From Dichotomocladium elegans (taxonomy: Eukaryota > Mucoromycota > Mucoromycetes > Mucorales > Lichtheimiaceae): a stretch of 64,000 nt of DNA. The stretch lies in assembly GCA_025716815.1 (NCBI GenBank), contig JAIXMN010000027.1, positions 248,001 to 312,000 on the forward strand, written 5' to 3'. The number at the start of each line of letters is the position of its first letter. Within the stretch, counting starts at the first letter, position 1. Positions 21,673 to 34,400 of the stretch are shown here, piece after piece. The notes under the pieces were generated by a model. It had not been told where the DNA came from, did no database searches, and saw only the letters and a program-made list of their open reading frames with translations. The position numbers were made by a program, and so were the translations under genes.

Positions 21673-23602
21673 TTGTGTAAGCGCAAGAAGAATGTTTGAG
21701 AAAGAAAGAGGGATAAAAAAAGAATAAGCGAAAATAAACAGCGAAAGGATATTCACCCCTAGCAAAGGTCCTTCTTTTCTGTCATCGATCTTCAGGACTC
21801 TGGCCAAGTTTCTCCAGATCTCCTAGGATACTGAGCATTTCTCCTTAATGAGGCAGGAACGGCTCTTGGAACCATCTGGGTTGCACCATCACTGAGCCTT
21901 TACTTCGTCAACCCCTATCCAACACATCAGGCTGAACCCAGCTGGTTACACCGCACTACTGCCATGCTCGTTGTTAAGGCAATGGCCAGTGTCGATCTAA
22001 TTTGATCGAGGCGTTTTGTTTCCCACACACTTTGTTCTTCTGTCAAGCAAGATTCCTTTTTCGCTAGGCCAAAATAATAATCTCGTTGAAATAGCTGCAG
22101 GACTTGATCGGCACAATGGAATCGGCTGCGTGTTCTACGTAGATGAAAAGGATGTTCCTGCGTTATCTATCAGGATTGCCTTGTATCAAACTCAGTGTTT
22201 CCTGTCAATTCTTGGTACTTTTTCAATCATTCAAATCCGTTTTTTAGAGCTCAGCCTTCATAAAGGTTAATTTTTGGCAGGTTTGACTCACTGTCGATCT
22301 TTTGATGAGCTTTCAGGAACGGTGGATGGTGGAGAAATACAAGCGTGATTTCGCGGGATTAACCGCCTATAACATTATGTACCCCATCCATGGCAGTCGT
22401 GCTAACTTTGGGGAATGAAGAATAACAATCAAATTTTCACTATCGTTCTTCAGTTGATGAAACCCGTTATAGATGGTCTGTTATATGGACAGATCCTCGT
22501 TCTGCTATTCGTGTGATTGTCTGACAGCAAGCTGCCATCCGTGACCCATTATGCCGCCAAGTGATAAATATTTTTTTTGGGGGGGGTGCAATGTATATGA
22601 TTGTTCTACCTCGATTTAAGCTGAGTACGAACATTAGCTCGTGTTTCCCGAGTTCGAGGACCTTCTTGTTGGGACCTTTTCATTTGCTCGTTAAGTGGAT
22701 GTTTTTAATTTATGTCACTTAGATATTGAGAAGCGAAATATGTTAAATAACACCGGATGAATTAGTTGTCATGAAAGCTACCGCACTGTTTGCTTTAATT
22801 ATCTTTCCAGGTGATTGAAGGTCTTCCTTCAGTTTCATTGCGAAAGCTACATATCCCATCTATGAGGAAATTTTTGTTGACCAATGGGTCAAGCGCTAGG
22901 CTGAAAAAGCAAATGGAGGTGGAGCGAATACTGAAGAAGTATCGCAGATGGCCTCTGCGAGAACCAAGATGGCATTGGCATCAGTGGGAAAGAAACCGAT
23001 TTAAGGCACAGCAAGTCGTAAGGACACTTTGCTCCTGCCATAACCAAGTCAAACTTAGCTAGCCCGCTGTTCCTGCGTTTGTTGTTGTGCCTCTGCCGCA
23101 GAGCATTGTTTCAACAAAGTACAATCTACTTTGTACCTGGAAGTCGAGTATGAGAATCGATGTTATGACTCATATAGCCTTTTTGCGTCGTTTCACTTGA
23201 ATTACAAAGTGATCGAGTGGAAAATAAGTTAGAAGCAGATTTTCATACGGTGCGGTGAGGATTTTTGATATTTCTAACAGACGTCTACAAATTGCAAAGA
23301 GTCAACGCAGTGATTATAAAAAAAGCGCGAGGTGTGACCCATGGCATTTCTGAAAGAACAGGTGCTTTTTATAAAACCTAGACTTTCTATCTCACGCCTG
23401 GGAATCGTTAAATAGATGCGGGTGAAGAAATGTTATAACTGTCATACTACTAACAAAATCTCTATTATTCTTTTACCGTGTAGATCACCGTATATACATA
23501 CAACGCTTAGTGGCGGTGATACCTTGAGTCCACGCCTTGAAAACCGCCTTTTTCAAGATAGATTCGAGACATATAATATTGGAGGCAAGGTAATATTATG
23601 TA
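21673..23602. other. Intergenic, about 1.9 kb with two weak ORFs
   Basis: Plus-strand ORFs at 22016-22270 and 22811-23062 are the longest. The second encodes a basic, Trp/Arg-rich peptide (RRWPLREPRWHWHQWERNRF) preceded by a splice-acceptor-like TTTCCAG, so it might be an exon of a decayed gene. I see no family match and no matching upstream exon. Confidence 0.3.
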
Positions 23603-26067
23603 TCAGAACTTTTCCAATCGAATCGCGTCACGAGAAAAATGAACAATTTCCATCGTTGCTGGCATTGCTGAATCAAGCGTTAGCGCTCCTCCCTGTGTCA
23701 CGCCATCAGAGTAAGTGTTTGCCGCAGGGATTGGAGCCGACCATCTTTCGTTGACTCCGGCGCCGTTCAGCGTCTCATCATGTCGAATTGATACAAGCGA
23801 AGCCATAAGAAATGACGCAGCGCGACTCAAGTATTGACGGGTGATGTCTATAATGTCTCTGGTGTCTCTGTCTGGATAGGAAATTAGCGATGTTAAAATA
23901 TTTAGACTTATTCTTACCTGTTGCTGGCCTTCGCGTCGAAGATTGGGTTGGGAAATCTGCTTCGACAAACCTTTCGGGTGAGCGACCAACACTACTGCTG
24001 AAATCTGTATGTATTGCTCCCGTCCGTGTGGCCCTATATTCTTGCAGCTGGCAAAGGCCCATGAAGGCACAATCTAACGAGCATACTTCGAATCGAATAG
24101 GGACAAGATGTCTGTAGGAGCAGATGCGCGATACATAAGCGATTTGAAGACGGCTATCGCTGTACCATTGTCTGCAATAATCGCATTGCCTTGATGATAC
24201 CAAAATGATCTGTCTCAATGCATGGGGTATGCAGCGTGGTATGAACGCCTCAAGGTATTTCTGGCATTCCTCTGGGTACACAGCCAGATGGGGTTGTAAA
24301 GTCGACAGATGCTCAAGGCATACGCCTGATTGGGTCGACAGCTCTGGTGAAGGGAAGCGAAAAAATTTCCCATGGCCTTTGTTCAACAGGACACGAATGC
24401 AAATTTCTCGTAGGCTAATGATCTTGGTGAGCTCTTTAAAGACTGATCTTTCATCATTGCCTTTCTGGGCCATATTATAGTCATCATCGCTCGGGGCTCT
24501 TTCCATCTTAGTTGCTCTGTGATGGCGTTGCGCTTCCGCACGGATATGCGAGATCCCATTCAGTTTGCTCTGAGGCCACTCGGTATCGTTCGTCGGGTAC
24601 GTGGTAGTCATAACGGTTTCGCGACTTAAAAGAAGAAGGTCCGGGGCTTCGCCAGGAATGCCTCTGCAGACAATTCCCTCGAGGTGTGTAATATCTGGGT
24701 TTTCAGCACAAAGCAATGTCCGCAGCGAGCCTCCGCAAAGTAGTACACCTCCTTGCGCTTGGATAGAGCAGGACGGAGGGCAAGTCGACATATGAAAAAC
24801 TTCTATAGGAGCCGCAACGTCGACATTAGAGGAGGCCTCTGAGAGGGGTACCATCGCAAGAAGAGATGACGGGAAATAAAGGAGCCTATTACGGCGAATG
24901 TCAAGCTTCTGCAATTTGTGCATGCGCGAAAATAGGTGTTCCGGGAGCGTCCTAAGTCGGTTCTGGACAAGACCGAGTTTGACCAAACGCGTAAGGTTGG
25001 AAAGCGAAGAAGGCAACTGGACCAACCGGTTGTCATTCAAATTAAGCCACTCCAGGCTTTTTATAAGTCCCACCTCTTCAGGTATACTGGTAAGCATATT
25101 GATTGCGAGATTGAGGCGACGTAACTTTGAAGAGGAAAGACGAGAGAAGAAGACCGGCGGTAATGCGGTGATTTGACAGGTGTGAAGGTCGAGAGTGACT
25201 AACTCGCTGTAACCAGACTGTAGAAAGAGAGGAGAGATGCGCTTCAGCGGATTGCCAGAAAGGTAGAGATAAGCAAGAGCGGGTGGTGGGGAACGGATCA
25301 GAGCAAGAGGTATTTCACGAAGAAAATTGAAACTGAGGTTTAGCGCTTGAAGTGTATCGCATAGCGTAAAGTCTTCGGGTAGGCGGTGTATTTGGTTGCG
25401 GTGTACCAGTAAAACTTCTAGGCGCGCCAGGCATGACACTACAGGAGGTATGGCTAGCCAAACGGGATGGCATAAGCACCACAGTGACTAGTCGTCGGAT
25501 ATTGGATATACCTGTGAAGCAGTTGTTGTGCACATCCAGACCTTTCAACTTGACGCATTTTAAAAGGTCGTCTGGGAGGTTAGAGAGCTTGTTCCCAGAT
25601 AGTCCTAGCCATTGGAGATGCGGAAAACTTGGAAATATTCCCTCGGCTATGGATTCCAGCCTGTTAGATGCAAGGGAGAGAGACGTGAGCTGTGCCAGAG
25701 GAAAGATTTCGACAGGTAATTTGGAGAGACAGTTGTCCCGCAACGACAATTCACGCAAACTCAAGCGCAGCGAATGAATTTCCTTCGCACAATCCTCCAG
25801 AGACTCGAGCTCATTTCGACATAGAAGCAGTTGCTGGATAGAGGATGATCGTTTTTGAAATACGCCTTGTGAGATCGTAAGCTGGTGCAAATCATAGGAT
25901 AAACTATCGCATGATTGGCTTGTGTACATCTTCCATTTTTTCCAATCCTTACGTCTTTCCACGGTTAGAAAGGTCGATCTTTTCTCCCGAATGGTCTGCA
26001 GCGAACGCCATGATGCAGGAAAAGAGTGTAAGAAACATCGACATGGAATATTCTCTCGAGTTTGCAT
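23603..26067 (-). CDS. Leucine-rich-repeat protein with C-terminal Cys module
   Basis: Three exons (25512-26067, 23918-25438, 23603-23871) give 781 residues. From about residue 80 to 350 there are LRRs of about 22-24 residues of the LxxLxLxxNxLxxLP type (for example LQWLGLSGNKLSNLPDDL, LRRLNLAINMLTSIPEEV, LEWLNLNDNRLVQLPSSL and LQKLDIRRNRL). A linker and helices follow, then a Cys cluster: QCDYCRQWYSD…ICSYRHLVPIRFEVCSLDC, which looks metal-binding. Fungal LRR proteins of the SOG2/CCR4-leucine-rich class have a similar Cys element at this place (recall, not verified). The second intron is only 46 nt (23872-23917); splicing it replaces an early stop with a longer C-terminus (ITRQYLSRAASFLMASL) that reads better. 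The N-terminal ATG is uncertain; 25932 is an alternative. Confidence 0.8.
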
Positions 26068-26228
26068 GCTTGGGCTTTTCAGTGGAGAAACATTTTTAAA
26101 AACAATGCTCTGTGGTGAATTCTTTCCTCCCCCCCTTTTTGGCTATTACATATTTTCCCGAATGGCGATTTGATTGGCTGCGGAAACCTTTCCTCTCATA
26201 AGACTTCTGCTCATACTTCCTGTTAAAC

Positions 26229-28062
26229 ATGACAGATTCCGTGAGCAATCAGGCACAGCAGACCCACATTGCAAATGACGACGCAAAGTCTGAACATACA
26301 TTGAACGGGAAATCACAGGATGTCGGTCTCATCTTCGTACGAGAATATTATACGTTCTTGAGTAAAAAGCCCGAGCGCCTACATGCATTTTATGCAAAAG
26401 ATTCACTTTACTTGCGAGGTGAAGAGGGCGCTTATGTTAACACCTGTTGCGGCCAGGATGTAAGTCATTCCGGGAACAAAGAGCTTAATACCTACATATA
26501 AGTATATGTATGCATATTTAAAAGAAAAGTGACACCCACGATTAGGCAATCAAAAGCAAAATTGAGGAACTGGGTTTTGATGATTGCAAGGTGCTCGTAA
26601 CACAGGTGGACAGCCAGCCATCGGCTAACGACGGTATCATCATTCAAGTGATTGGTGAGATGCGCAACCGAAATGAATTGTCTCAAAAGTTTTGCCAGAC
26701 TATCTTCTTGGCTCGCCAACAAAATGGGTACCATGTCCTCAACGACGTGTTCCGGTTCATAAGGGAGCCAATGAATACCGATTATTGCGTTTATGAAGAA
26801 GGACTCTCAACACCGCCCAGACAACAGAGCCCGCCATTGCTATCTACTTCAGCAAAGTCGCAAGAGCAACAAAGAGATAGAGCTGATGCCATACGCAAAA
26901 AAGATGATAACAATGTCGAAGGGCATGGGGCTACATGCGATTCAATCAGGGATGCAGAACCGGGCACTGTAAAAACATCGATAAAATCAGCACATAGCGA
27001 ACAGATGGCACAAACTGAAGACGAAGAGAAGAAAGCCCTACGGACAGTGCAAACGCGCGATACCGAGCGCACTGCGACTGAAACTCAGGCTTCAATAAAT
27101 GAACGTGATAAGAGCAATAATATATTTACAGCATCGCCAGGAACGTTCAAGGATCACCGAGAGAAGGCTAAGGATGATGCATCAGTACCCCATCACCCAC
27201 CTCCGAAGAAGAATCCAAAGAAGCATCAGCAAGAGGATCATCAAGAGCATCAGCAGCATGAGCAGCAGCATGAGCAGCAGCATGAGCAGCAGCAAGAACA
27301 TCAGCAAGAGCAGCAGAAGCATCAGCAACAGACAAAACAGAACTATACAAAAACTTGGGCAAACCTTGCCGCGGACAGATCTGATAAATGGGGTACACAG
27401 GTAGCAGAGACAAAAGGGACCATGGTAATGGCACCTGGTCATCCTCCCACAAAGCCTCAGCAACCCGTAACGCCGCATCAACAGTCTGCAGCGCTTCCAA
27501 CATCACAGAGCTTAGCAACTGCGACTCCGAACGTTCCAACGCATACCCAACCATATAGTTCTAAAAGTCGCGATCAGCGACGGGGAGGTAAGTGATAGGA
27601 AGAGCAATGCTGTAGGAAAAGGTCACCACAGCATACTTTACTATCTGCTGTAGCCTCATATTTATTTATTTAGAGGAGGTAGCGCATATTTTTGTCAAGG
27701 GAGTTGGTCAGCATATTCAAGAAGCTCAGCTGCGTGAAGCTTTTGAAAAATTTGGCAATGTCAAGGCAATCAATATAGTGCACAGTCGAAATTGTGCTTT
27801 TCTGGACTTTGGAAACGCGGAAGATGCGTGTCGTGCGCTGCATCAACACAAGATTCCGATTGGCAACCATGTTGTATTAGCGGAGGAACGCCGTCATGGT
27901 AATTTGGGTAGCAGCGGTGGACATCAGCATACTCGGAAGCAGCATCAGAATGGACGGCTCAATGAACGTCGTTTTCAACAAGACGGAGTTAGCCATCGTC
28001 GAGGGGGAGGAGCCCCTCGAGGTGGCAAGTCACGTGGTATTAATATCAGCAATCAGAAATAA
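26229..28062 (+). CDS. G3BP: G3BP-like NTF2 + RRM stress-granule protein
   Basis: Three exons (26229-26459, 26546-27587, 27674-28062) give 553 residues. An NTF2-like domain covers roughly residues 30-155 (VGLIFVREYYTFLSKKPERLHAFY, FCQTIFLARQQNGYHVLNDVFRF). A long acidic, then Gln/His-rich low-complexity region follows. A single RRM sits near the C-terminus (AHIFVKGVGQHI, RNCAFLDFGNAEDA), and an RGG-like tail ends RRGGGAPRGGKSRG. This is the exact layout of G3BP/Bre5/Nxt3, which bind Ubp3-type deubiquitinases and nucleate stress granules. The last exon carries the whole RRM. The middle region has a CAG-type repeat (listed separately). Confidence 0.92.
27221..27331 (+). repeat. In-frame His/Gln/Glu repeat in the G3BP-like gene
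   Basis: A CAG/CAT-rich tract with three near-perfect copies of a 12-nt unit (CAGCAGCATGAG) codes for alternating His, Gln and Glu. It lies in the linker between the NTF2 and RRM domains. Length variation between strains would be expected. Confidence 0.8.
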
Positions 28063-29021
28063 GTAGCTGTTTCAAATAATCCATACCAACGAGAGAAAAT
28101 AATGTATTTGGAGCCTGATGTCTATGCAAGGGGGAACCTAGATATTCCTGTGATCAATATTTATATTTATAACATGAAGGAGTGTCCACTTGCTTTCTGT
28201 TCATCTAATGCCAAGTATCCCAAATATTAGCACTTGCTTAACATTATTCATATGGAAGGGAACCAGAGTAGATCAAGAAAGGCTCGTTATTCGCCTACCT
28301 TCTGAGACACTAGATGTTTCTGCATACTACTTTGAATATATTGGTCAATTAGACGCTCATTGATGTTTAAACATCCCATCTATAGCTTCAACTTCTCCTT
28401 TCCCAACGGTTGCACTTTTCAGTTGGCGATATTGAATGAAGGATAAAATGCGAGCTGTGCAAATGGATACTTAGTATACGTGAATTTCTGTGCACCTTAT
28501 TAGGATGTTTTACTAAAGAAAAAAGGTAGACATTTTCGGACCTGCAGATCCCGAGAAATGTGCTCATCTGGATAGATTTGAATTATAAAAATTTGAGTGC
28601 TTAATTGCCCAAGCGCTCCCCTTTTCCTCTTTTACATCATCTTGTACCGATCCCATCTTTCGATACCCGTTCATTCCATTGCAATTATATATCGAGAGGC
28701 GAGAAACCCATTGTATTGCTCCACTCATTAAATTTGCCTTGATTCTTGTGGAGCCTCTCTGGCGCGAGCCTTCTCATCCGTAAGTCATCGTTTAAGCTCC
28801 CTCCTCCCTGTTTGCGAGCGTTTCTCAGCAAGTTTTTAATGCTGACAGCTAGATCCCGCCGTTGTCCACGTCGTTATCGCCCTTCTCTTTTGTTTCCATT
28901 TAAGATATCTCCTCTCATCGTTTCATTGATAAAGATTGCAATCCAGGTAGGGGAGCATCGAGTCGCGCTGTTTCAGCATTCATGTCAAGCTTACCCGAGA
29001 AAACGACATATCAGACGTAAA
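28063..29021. other. Intergenic and 5' leader region
   Basis: Between the G3BP-like and Mrn1-like genes, which lie in the same direction. The last 250 bp are CT-rich and are probably the 5' UTR of the Mrn1-like gene; a 132-codon frame there (28746-29144) is only real from its ATG at 29022. No other gene is seen. Confidence 0.5.
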
Positions 29022-31032
29022 ATGACACCACCCAGTCAGACTAATTCTACCCTCGCAACAAACAACGCACCTATAATGAACCACAATAGTTCAGAACTTG
29101 AATCTGTGAAAAAAGCGTCTTGCTTCGTTTCACCATCATACTAGTAAGCTGCTGAACTGGGGGCGGAGAATATTTGGAGGATGGAAAAGTAAAAAAGAAT
29201 GGACTATAACGCGTGAGGAATGTCTGTGCGTGTGTGTAGTGATATATATGGAGGAAACCCGGCTATGACCGGACAGCAGATGATGATGAGTAACAGTAAT
29301 TATCCGACCGGTAATGGGATTTACCAGAACAACAGCAGCTCCACAGGATTCACGCAATATGCAGGCACAAATTCCACCTACCCAAGTGTGAGTCAATATT
29401 ACGCGAACAACAGGACAGATCGTAGACCAATGGGGCGATGCTCACCTTCCTCCTACATCGGTATTTATCCAGGGCTCCATAGGTCCGCCGTCACCTGCCG
29501 CTCTAGGCTCTTCTTTCTCGACTCCACAGTACAACAATGCTACGACATACGCTCACCCGATGCATTCACCTCAATTGTCCTCGTCTTCACATCAGACAGC
29601 ACGTACTGTCTATGTGGGCAACATTCCCTCAGACACTCCCGTCTCTGCCATTCTTGATCACGTCAAAGTTGGGACCGTGGATTCAGTTCGATCTCTACCT
29701 GAAAAAAGCTGCACGTTTATCACATTTGTCGAGGCGACATCTGCTGCTCAATTTTATCACGAAGCAACATCAAAGAAGCTTGCTATAAGTGGTGCAGAGC
29801 TACGCATAGGCTGGGGTCGACCGAGCTCTATACCAGCTAACATACATGTGGCCTTGCAGAACGGTGCAAGTAGGAACGTCTTTCTCGGCTCTCTTGATGA
29901 CACTGTCACTGAGCAATATCTCCGTGAGGAACTTACACGATTTGGGCCCATTGAGCATATTAAGCTTATCAAGGAGAAGAACATTGCATTTGTCCACTTC
30001 ATGAGCACTTCGAATGCCATCAAATGCGTTGCATCGCTGCCTACTGAGCCGCAATGGGCCTCCCGCCGGGTCAATTATGGCCGTGATCGATGCGCCCCAT
30101 CCCCCAAGCAATCCAACTCCGGTCTCTACATGGCCTCGCACATATTTCCATCCTCAGTAGCAGCAGCAGCAGCAGCAGCCGTTGCGACTTACCCTAACGC
30201 CTCCGGCTTTCAGGTACGATTCCCTTCACTCTCTTACGATCCCTACGCAGTAGCAGCTGTTGAAACATATCCAGCAGCTGCGTCAGCAGTCGCCCATCCT
30301 TCCACTAATGGCGATCAGACCTCGCTCATGGGCATCGCCACGCGAACGATTTATCTCGGGAATATTCATCCAGACACAACATGCGAGGAAATCTGCAATG
30401 TCATCCGCGGTGGCATTCTCAGTCAAATACGCTACTTATCTGATAAGCATATTGCATTTGTCACCTTTGTCGACCCAACCCTGGCTCTCCACTTTTTCAA
30501 TCAATCTATGTATCATGGCTTAGTGATCAAAAATCGACGACTGAAGATCGGCTGGGGAAAAGCTTCATCTCTCTCTCCTGCAGTGCTTGCGGCAGTCCAG
30601 AATGGTGGATCGCGCAATGTGTATTTAGGCAATATTGACGAAACTGTCACCGAGGAAAAGCTGAAACAGGACTTCGCAGACTACGGCGAGATCGAGCTTG
30701 TGAACACGCTCAAGGAAAAAAACTGTGCATTTGTCAACTTCACGAGCATTGCAGCAGCCGTTCGAGCGATTGAAGGCATTCGATCGAAGGAAGAATACAA
30801 AAAGTTCAGAATTAATTATGGGAAGGATCGGTGCGGCAATCCACCTCGAGCTCATCGCCAGCCGCACCGTATTCCCGACCCCGTCTTGATGACACCCACC
30901 GCGACGTCAACCGACCTTGCCGATGTAGAAGATTGCGAGCAAGGATCTACACCTACAGAGAAACACATAACTAATGAATCTAAAGGGATGATGAACGGCG
31001 TATTAGAGTCCGTGCTCATTCCGAATGGGTAA
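29022..31032 (+). CDS. MRN1: Mrn1/Nrd1-like protein with four RRMs
   Basis: Three exons (29022-29143, 29240-29387, 29473-31032) give 609 residues. The N-terminus is Asn/Gln/Ser/Tyr-rich. Four RRMs follow, each with RNP2/RNP1-like pairs: TVYVGNIPSDT, NVFLGSLDDTV, TIYLGNIHPDT and NVYLGNIDETV. Between RRM 2 and 3 is a poly-Ala tract (about 30160-30182). The blocks LKIGWGKASSL and RINYGKDRCGN are hallmarks of Mrn1/Nrd1, an RNA-binding regulator of cell-wall, mitochondrial or mating mRNAs in ascomycetes. The second intron (29388-29472, donor GTGAGT, acceptor TTTATCCAG) is chosen because it rejoins the Tyr/Ser-rich N-terminus to the long frame; reading through hits a stop. It converges with the RasGEF gene. 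Confidence 0.9.
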
Positions 31033-31441
31033 GGGTCAATCAAGCTGTAGACACTGGGCCGATTTTTCTAAGCTATTTTCCCATCTTTAGCATACACAAT
31101 TATTAACTACACACTTGCACACTCCCCAATCCAAAAAATTGACGACACTCCTCTATTGCTCCCCCTCCCAAACTCCTCCCTCCCTTTGTTTTCCGGCGCC
31201 TGTGAGAAGCAGCAAGGAGTAGAAAGATAGAGATGTTTGTCTATTAACATCCTTCTGCTCTTTCCAACAGCGAAAAAAAGACACACAATAAACCTATACT
31301 AATAATATGGTATGTCCGTTTCCTGCGGCATACATGAACGCGAAATACAAGATAAGCAAGATGCTCTACATGTCGGTACAGTATCCCGCGTTCGCTGAAG
31401 AAAAAAAAACTCTCACTTGTTGCGCGTGTGATTAGAACTAG
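31033..31441. other. Convergent intergenic region
   Basis: Holds the 3' ends of the Mrn1-like (plus) and RasGEF (minus) transcripts. CT-rich tract and A-runs; no gene seen. Confidence 0.5.
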
Positions 31442-34400
31442 CTAATTAATCATTTCTAACAATCGGGCGGCCTCTGCTGCAGCAGACGCCTTCGGTTCAA
31501 TTTCCAGACTCCTTTCATAGAGCTGTTCTACATCCAGAGACGAGTCGAGCTGGGTCTGGATAAAATCCTGCATCACTTGAACGATTCTCAACGTGTACGG
31601 CGCAGATTGAAACTGCTTGATTTCTCGGATCACCTCTGCTGTCTTCTGGCGCTTTGCAAAGTTGATGAGATGATCGGATTTGGCCAAAAAGTCCGGATTG
31701 CCGTCTTCGATGAAGGTCAGGTCTTGAAGATAAATGCCGAGGAAAGGGATACAAGGCGGGTTGATCGAGTGGATCATTTCACGGTATTCGGTAAAGTTTC
31801 GATTTGCACCCATCAGTTTACGGATCGAATTAAGCGTCTGGGTGGTTCGGTTGCCGACTATCTGCACAGAGAGTGTGTGTCACGCCAACATGATTTCTTT
31901 CTTCCAATGGCTCACTTCATTACCTCCCATGTTCGGCGCAACCTGCCAACTGCGCTGTTATCGAAGGCTGAAAAGATGGCCATACACGTATTGAAATTGT
32001 TCAGCTGGCGACAACGCTAAGACCGGCCATTATATTAGCAATGAGGGGACATTCACACATACACACACACACACTCTCTCTCTCTCTTCCTTACCTCCGC
32101 CACTTGAGCCCAATATTTGATGACTATCACACGTTTCTTCACCTCCGCATGCTCCAAAATCGATCCGGTAACCCATGCAGTTAGTCTATTGCAGTAATCA
32201 ATAGATTGCTTCACGTGGACTGCAATATCGCTGTCGTCCTTTGACCACGCCTTGTTCAAGCATTCGATTGGCCGGATACTGCTGTAGAGTTTAAAGTCGA
32301 GAATGCTCAACTGTCGGGATAGCTCCAAAGGATCCATATCCAGCAATGTGATCGAGCCGTTGACCGCCAGGTTCTTTGGTAGAATGGATGGTGGACCATC
32401 CATCGCATTTGGTACAAGCTTTTTTAAGTGGTCATCCGCATCCAGTTCCCGGCGTTTGCTGATCAGTCGTTCGAGTTGATCTGCGGAAAAGGACGATGCA
32501 TCGCGTATGACAGTATTTGTAAACAATTCTAATCGGTCAAGGATTGCTTCATCTTCGTCTATATAGTAGTTCTCGAGCCAGTTTTTCATCACATTGAAAA
32601 CACTGTTCTTAAATTAGGCGATGCGCTCTTTTTATCAACTGTTTTACCATCACTTGCCGTAATCGGATCAACTTTTGCTTTCGATTGGTCCAGATGTCAA
32701 ATTCTTGCGGTGTCAAGCCTTCGGGCGCTGTCATCGTGTATCGCCCCTCGAGTAGCGTGACAAAGTCCTCTGTGGAAGCAAATGATCGGTAGGTCAACAA
32801 AAAATTAGCAATGAATGACGTATCTACAAAGGAAACGGGCGAGGAGCAACATGAGTATTATGCTCAGTAGGCCCCTCCGAAGCTGTGTAAGAAATACCAA
32901 GGGTATCATGAAGGGTTAGACGTTCTACCAGCGCAGGCAGAGTTCCGCCCTTGACATTGCCATCCTTTGAAAAAACAATTTCCGATGAAGGGAGATCATG
33001 TCCTAGGAACCATGTAGATTCGTTAGCGACGACCGTCACTGAACTTGTTGAATGGGTGTTGACGGAATAGGTATTTGGGTCGGGCTTCACACTCGACTGG
33101 CGTAGCCTGGGAGATGTGGTGGCGTCGCACAAAACAGACCGTGGTTGTCGAGGCGTTCGCCGTGGGCTTTTCAAGGGTGTCAAAAGGTTTGAAGACCCAG
33201 AGCTGCCAACGGTGGCATTCTCCTCCAAAGCATCACTGTCGTAATCAAGTTCATTTACTGCTGGATCCGTTGCTTCGGGGGAATGGATATCTGAGACGTC
33301 TTTGTCTGAGGCACCTCTTCGAGTCTGCCACATGCGTCGGTGTCCTACTGTTTCTCGGACGCAGTCCAGGAGGCGCTCAATGGCATCTTCCAGTCTGCTA
33401 AGGGCGTCTTCCACCAAGGTTATTGCTTCTGTAATAGCTGTGCTAAGGTTGCTCATGGCCTGGGTCGCGCCAAAAAGACTACCAAATGCGTCGTACAACT
33501 CTTGTTTCTCGAGCTTGAATCTTTCAAGCGCAGGCGCATTGGATATCTCAAAGTCGTTAAGCTCAATCTCCTCGATAAGCGTGAGAAACCGGCTCATTTG
33601 ATCCGATATTTGCTTGAAATGACCGATCCCCATGTTTCGCAGTTGGCTATCATGTAGTGGGTTAGCCTTGCGGTTCGCTATCGCGCCGCTTAAGATGACT
33701 TCATGTTGGATTTCAGCTATCTGAGCAATTGCTGAACTGAAGGCTCCAGTTGATCCGTAGAGTTGGTTTACATGAGACTGCATATTAACAACAAGGTCTT
33801 GGTTCAGTCGATGCTTGCTCTTCACGGCTGTTTTCGTCATATGGGGAGACCCAGATAGAGGACCTCTGTCCACACTAGCCAGTGTCACAGTGCCTTCGTT
33901 GGTGGCGTCAGCTGCAACCGCCCCGTCATTACCTGATGCATCTTTTGGAGACTCGGTGACGGTTGCATCTGAAGTAGCAGGCGTGATGCCACCAGTTGTG
34001 GTATCATCTGTCGCTAGCTCCTTTACGAAGCGGATCCGTAACTGCTCCACTGGTACGTTGTGTTGCTGACAAGCGGTGACAAAGTTCCGTACTGCTGCAA
34101 GCACATCACCTGCATCCTTTTGTAGCTTATAGTTTGTGTCGTTACTGCTGAAATTCATCGTGGAGGGGAGCGGAAGTTTGGATGCTAATTTCGCCGACAA
34201 GACGAGTTTTGAGAGGGCAGCTATGAGTGCGCGATGTGGTCCTCGCAGGATTGGATCCTGGTTATGATGGGAAACCTGATCCATCAGTCCCGCAGCATAA
34301 AGCGTTGCGCGGATAGTCTCCACCACGACGGCTGTGTGTTCGACAAACAAGTCGCGTAGGTTCTGATGCACCGCTAGATTAAGTTGGTGAATAGCAATAG

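Noticed and set aside
21673..21807. N-terminal extension with a hydrophobic, signal-like stretch on the two-TM protein
   Set aside because: The sequence is TTC/TTT-rich like a leader or intron, and contains a usable donor; the ATG at 21672 gives a normal start.
27168..27554. Antisense ORFs with poly-Leu or poly-Ala opposite the G3BP-like gene
   Set aside because: They are complements of the CAG/CAT repeat that codes His/Gln/Glu in the real gene.
29388..29657. Frame continuing past the second exon of the MRN1-like gene
   Set aside because: It leaves the RRM frame and stops; the GTGAGT/TTTATCCAG intron joins both conserved parts.
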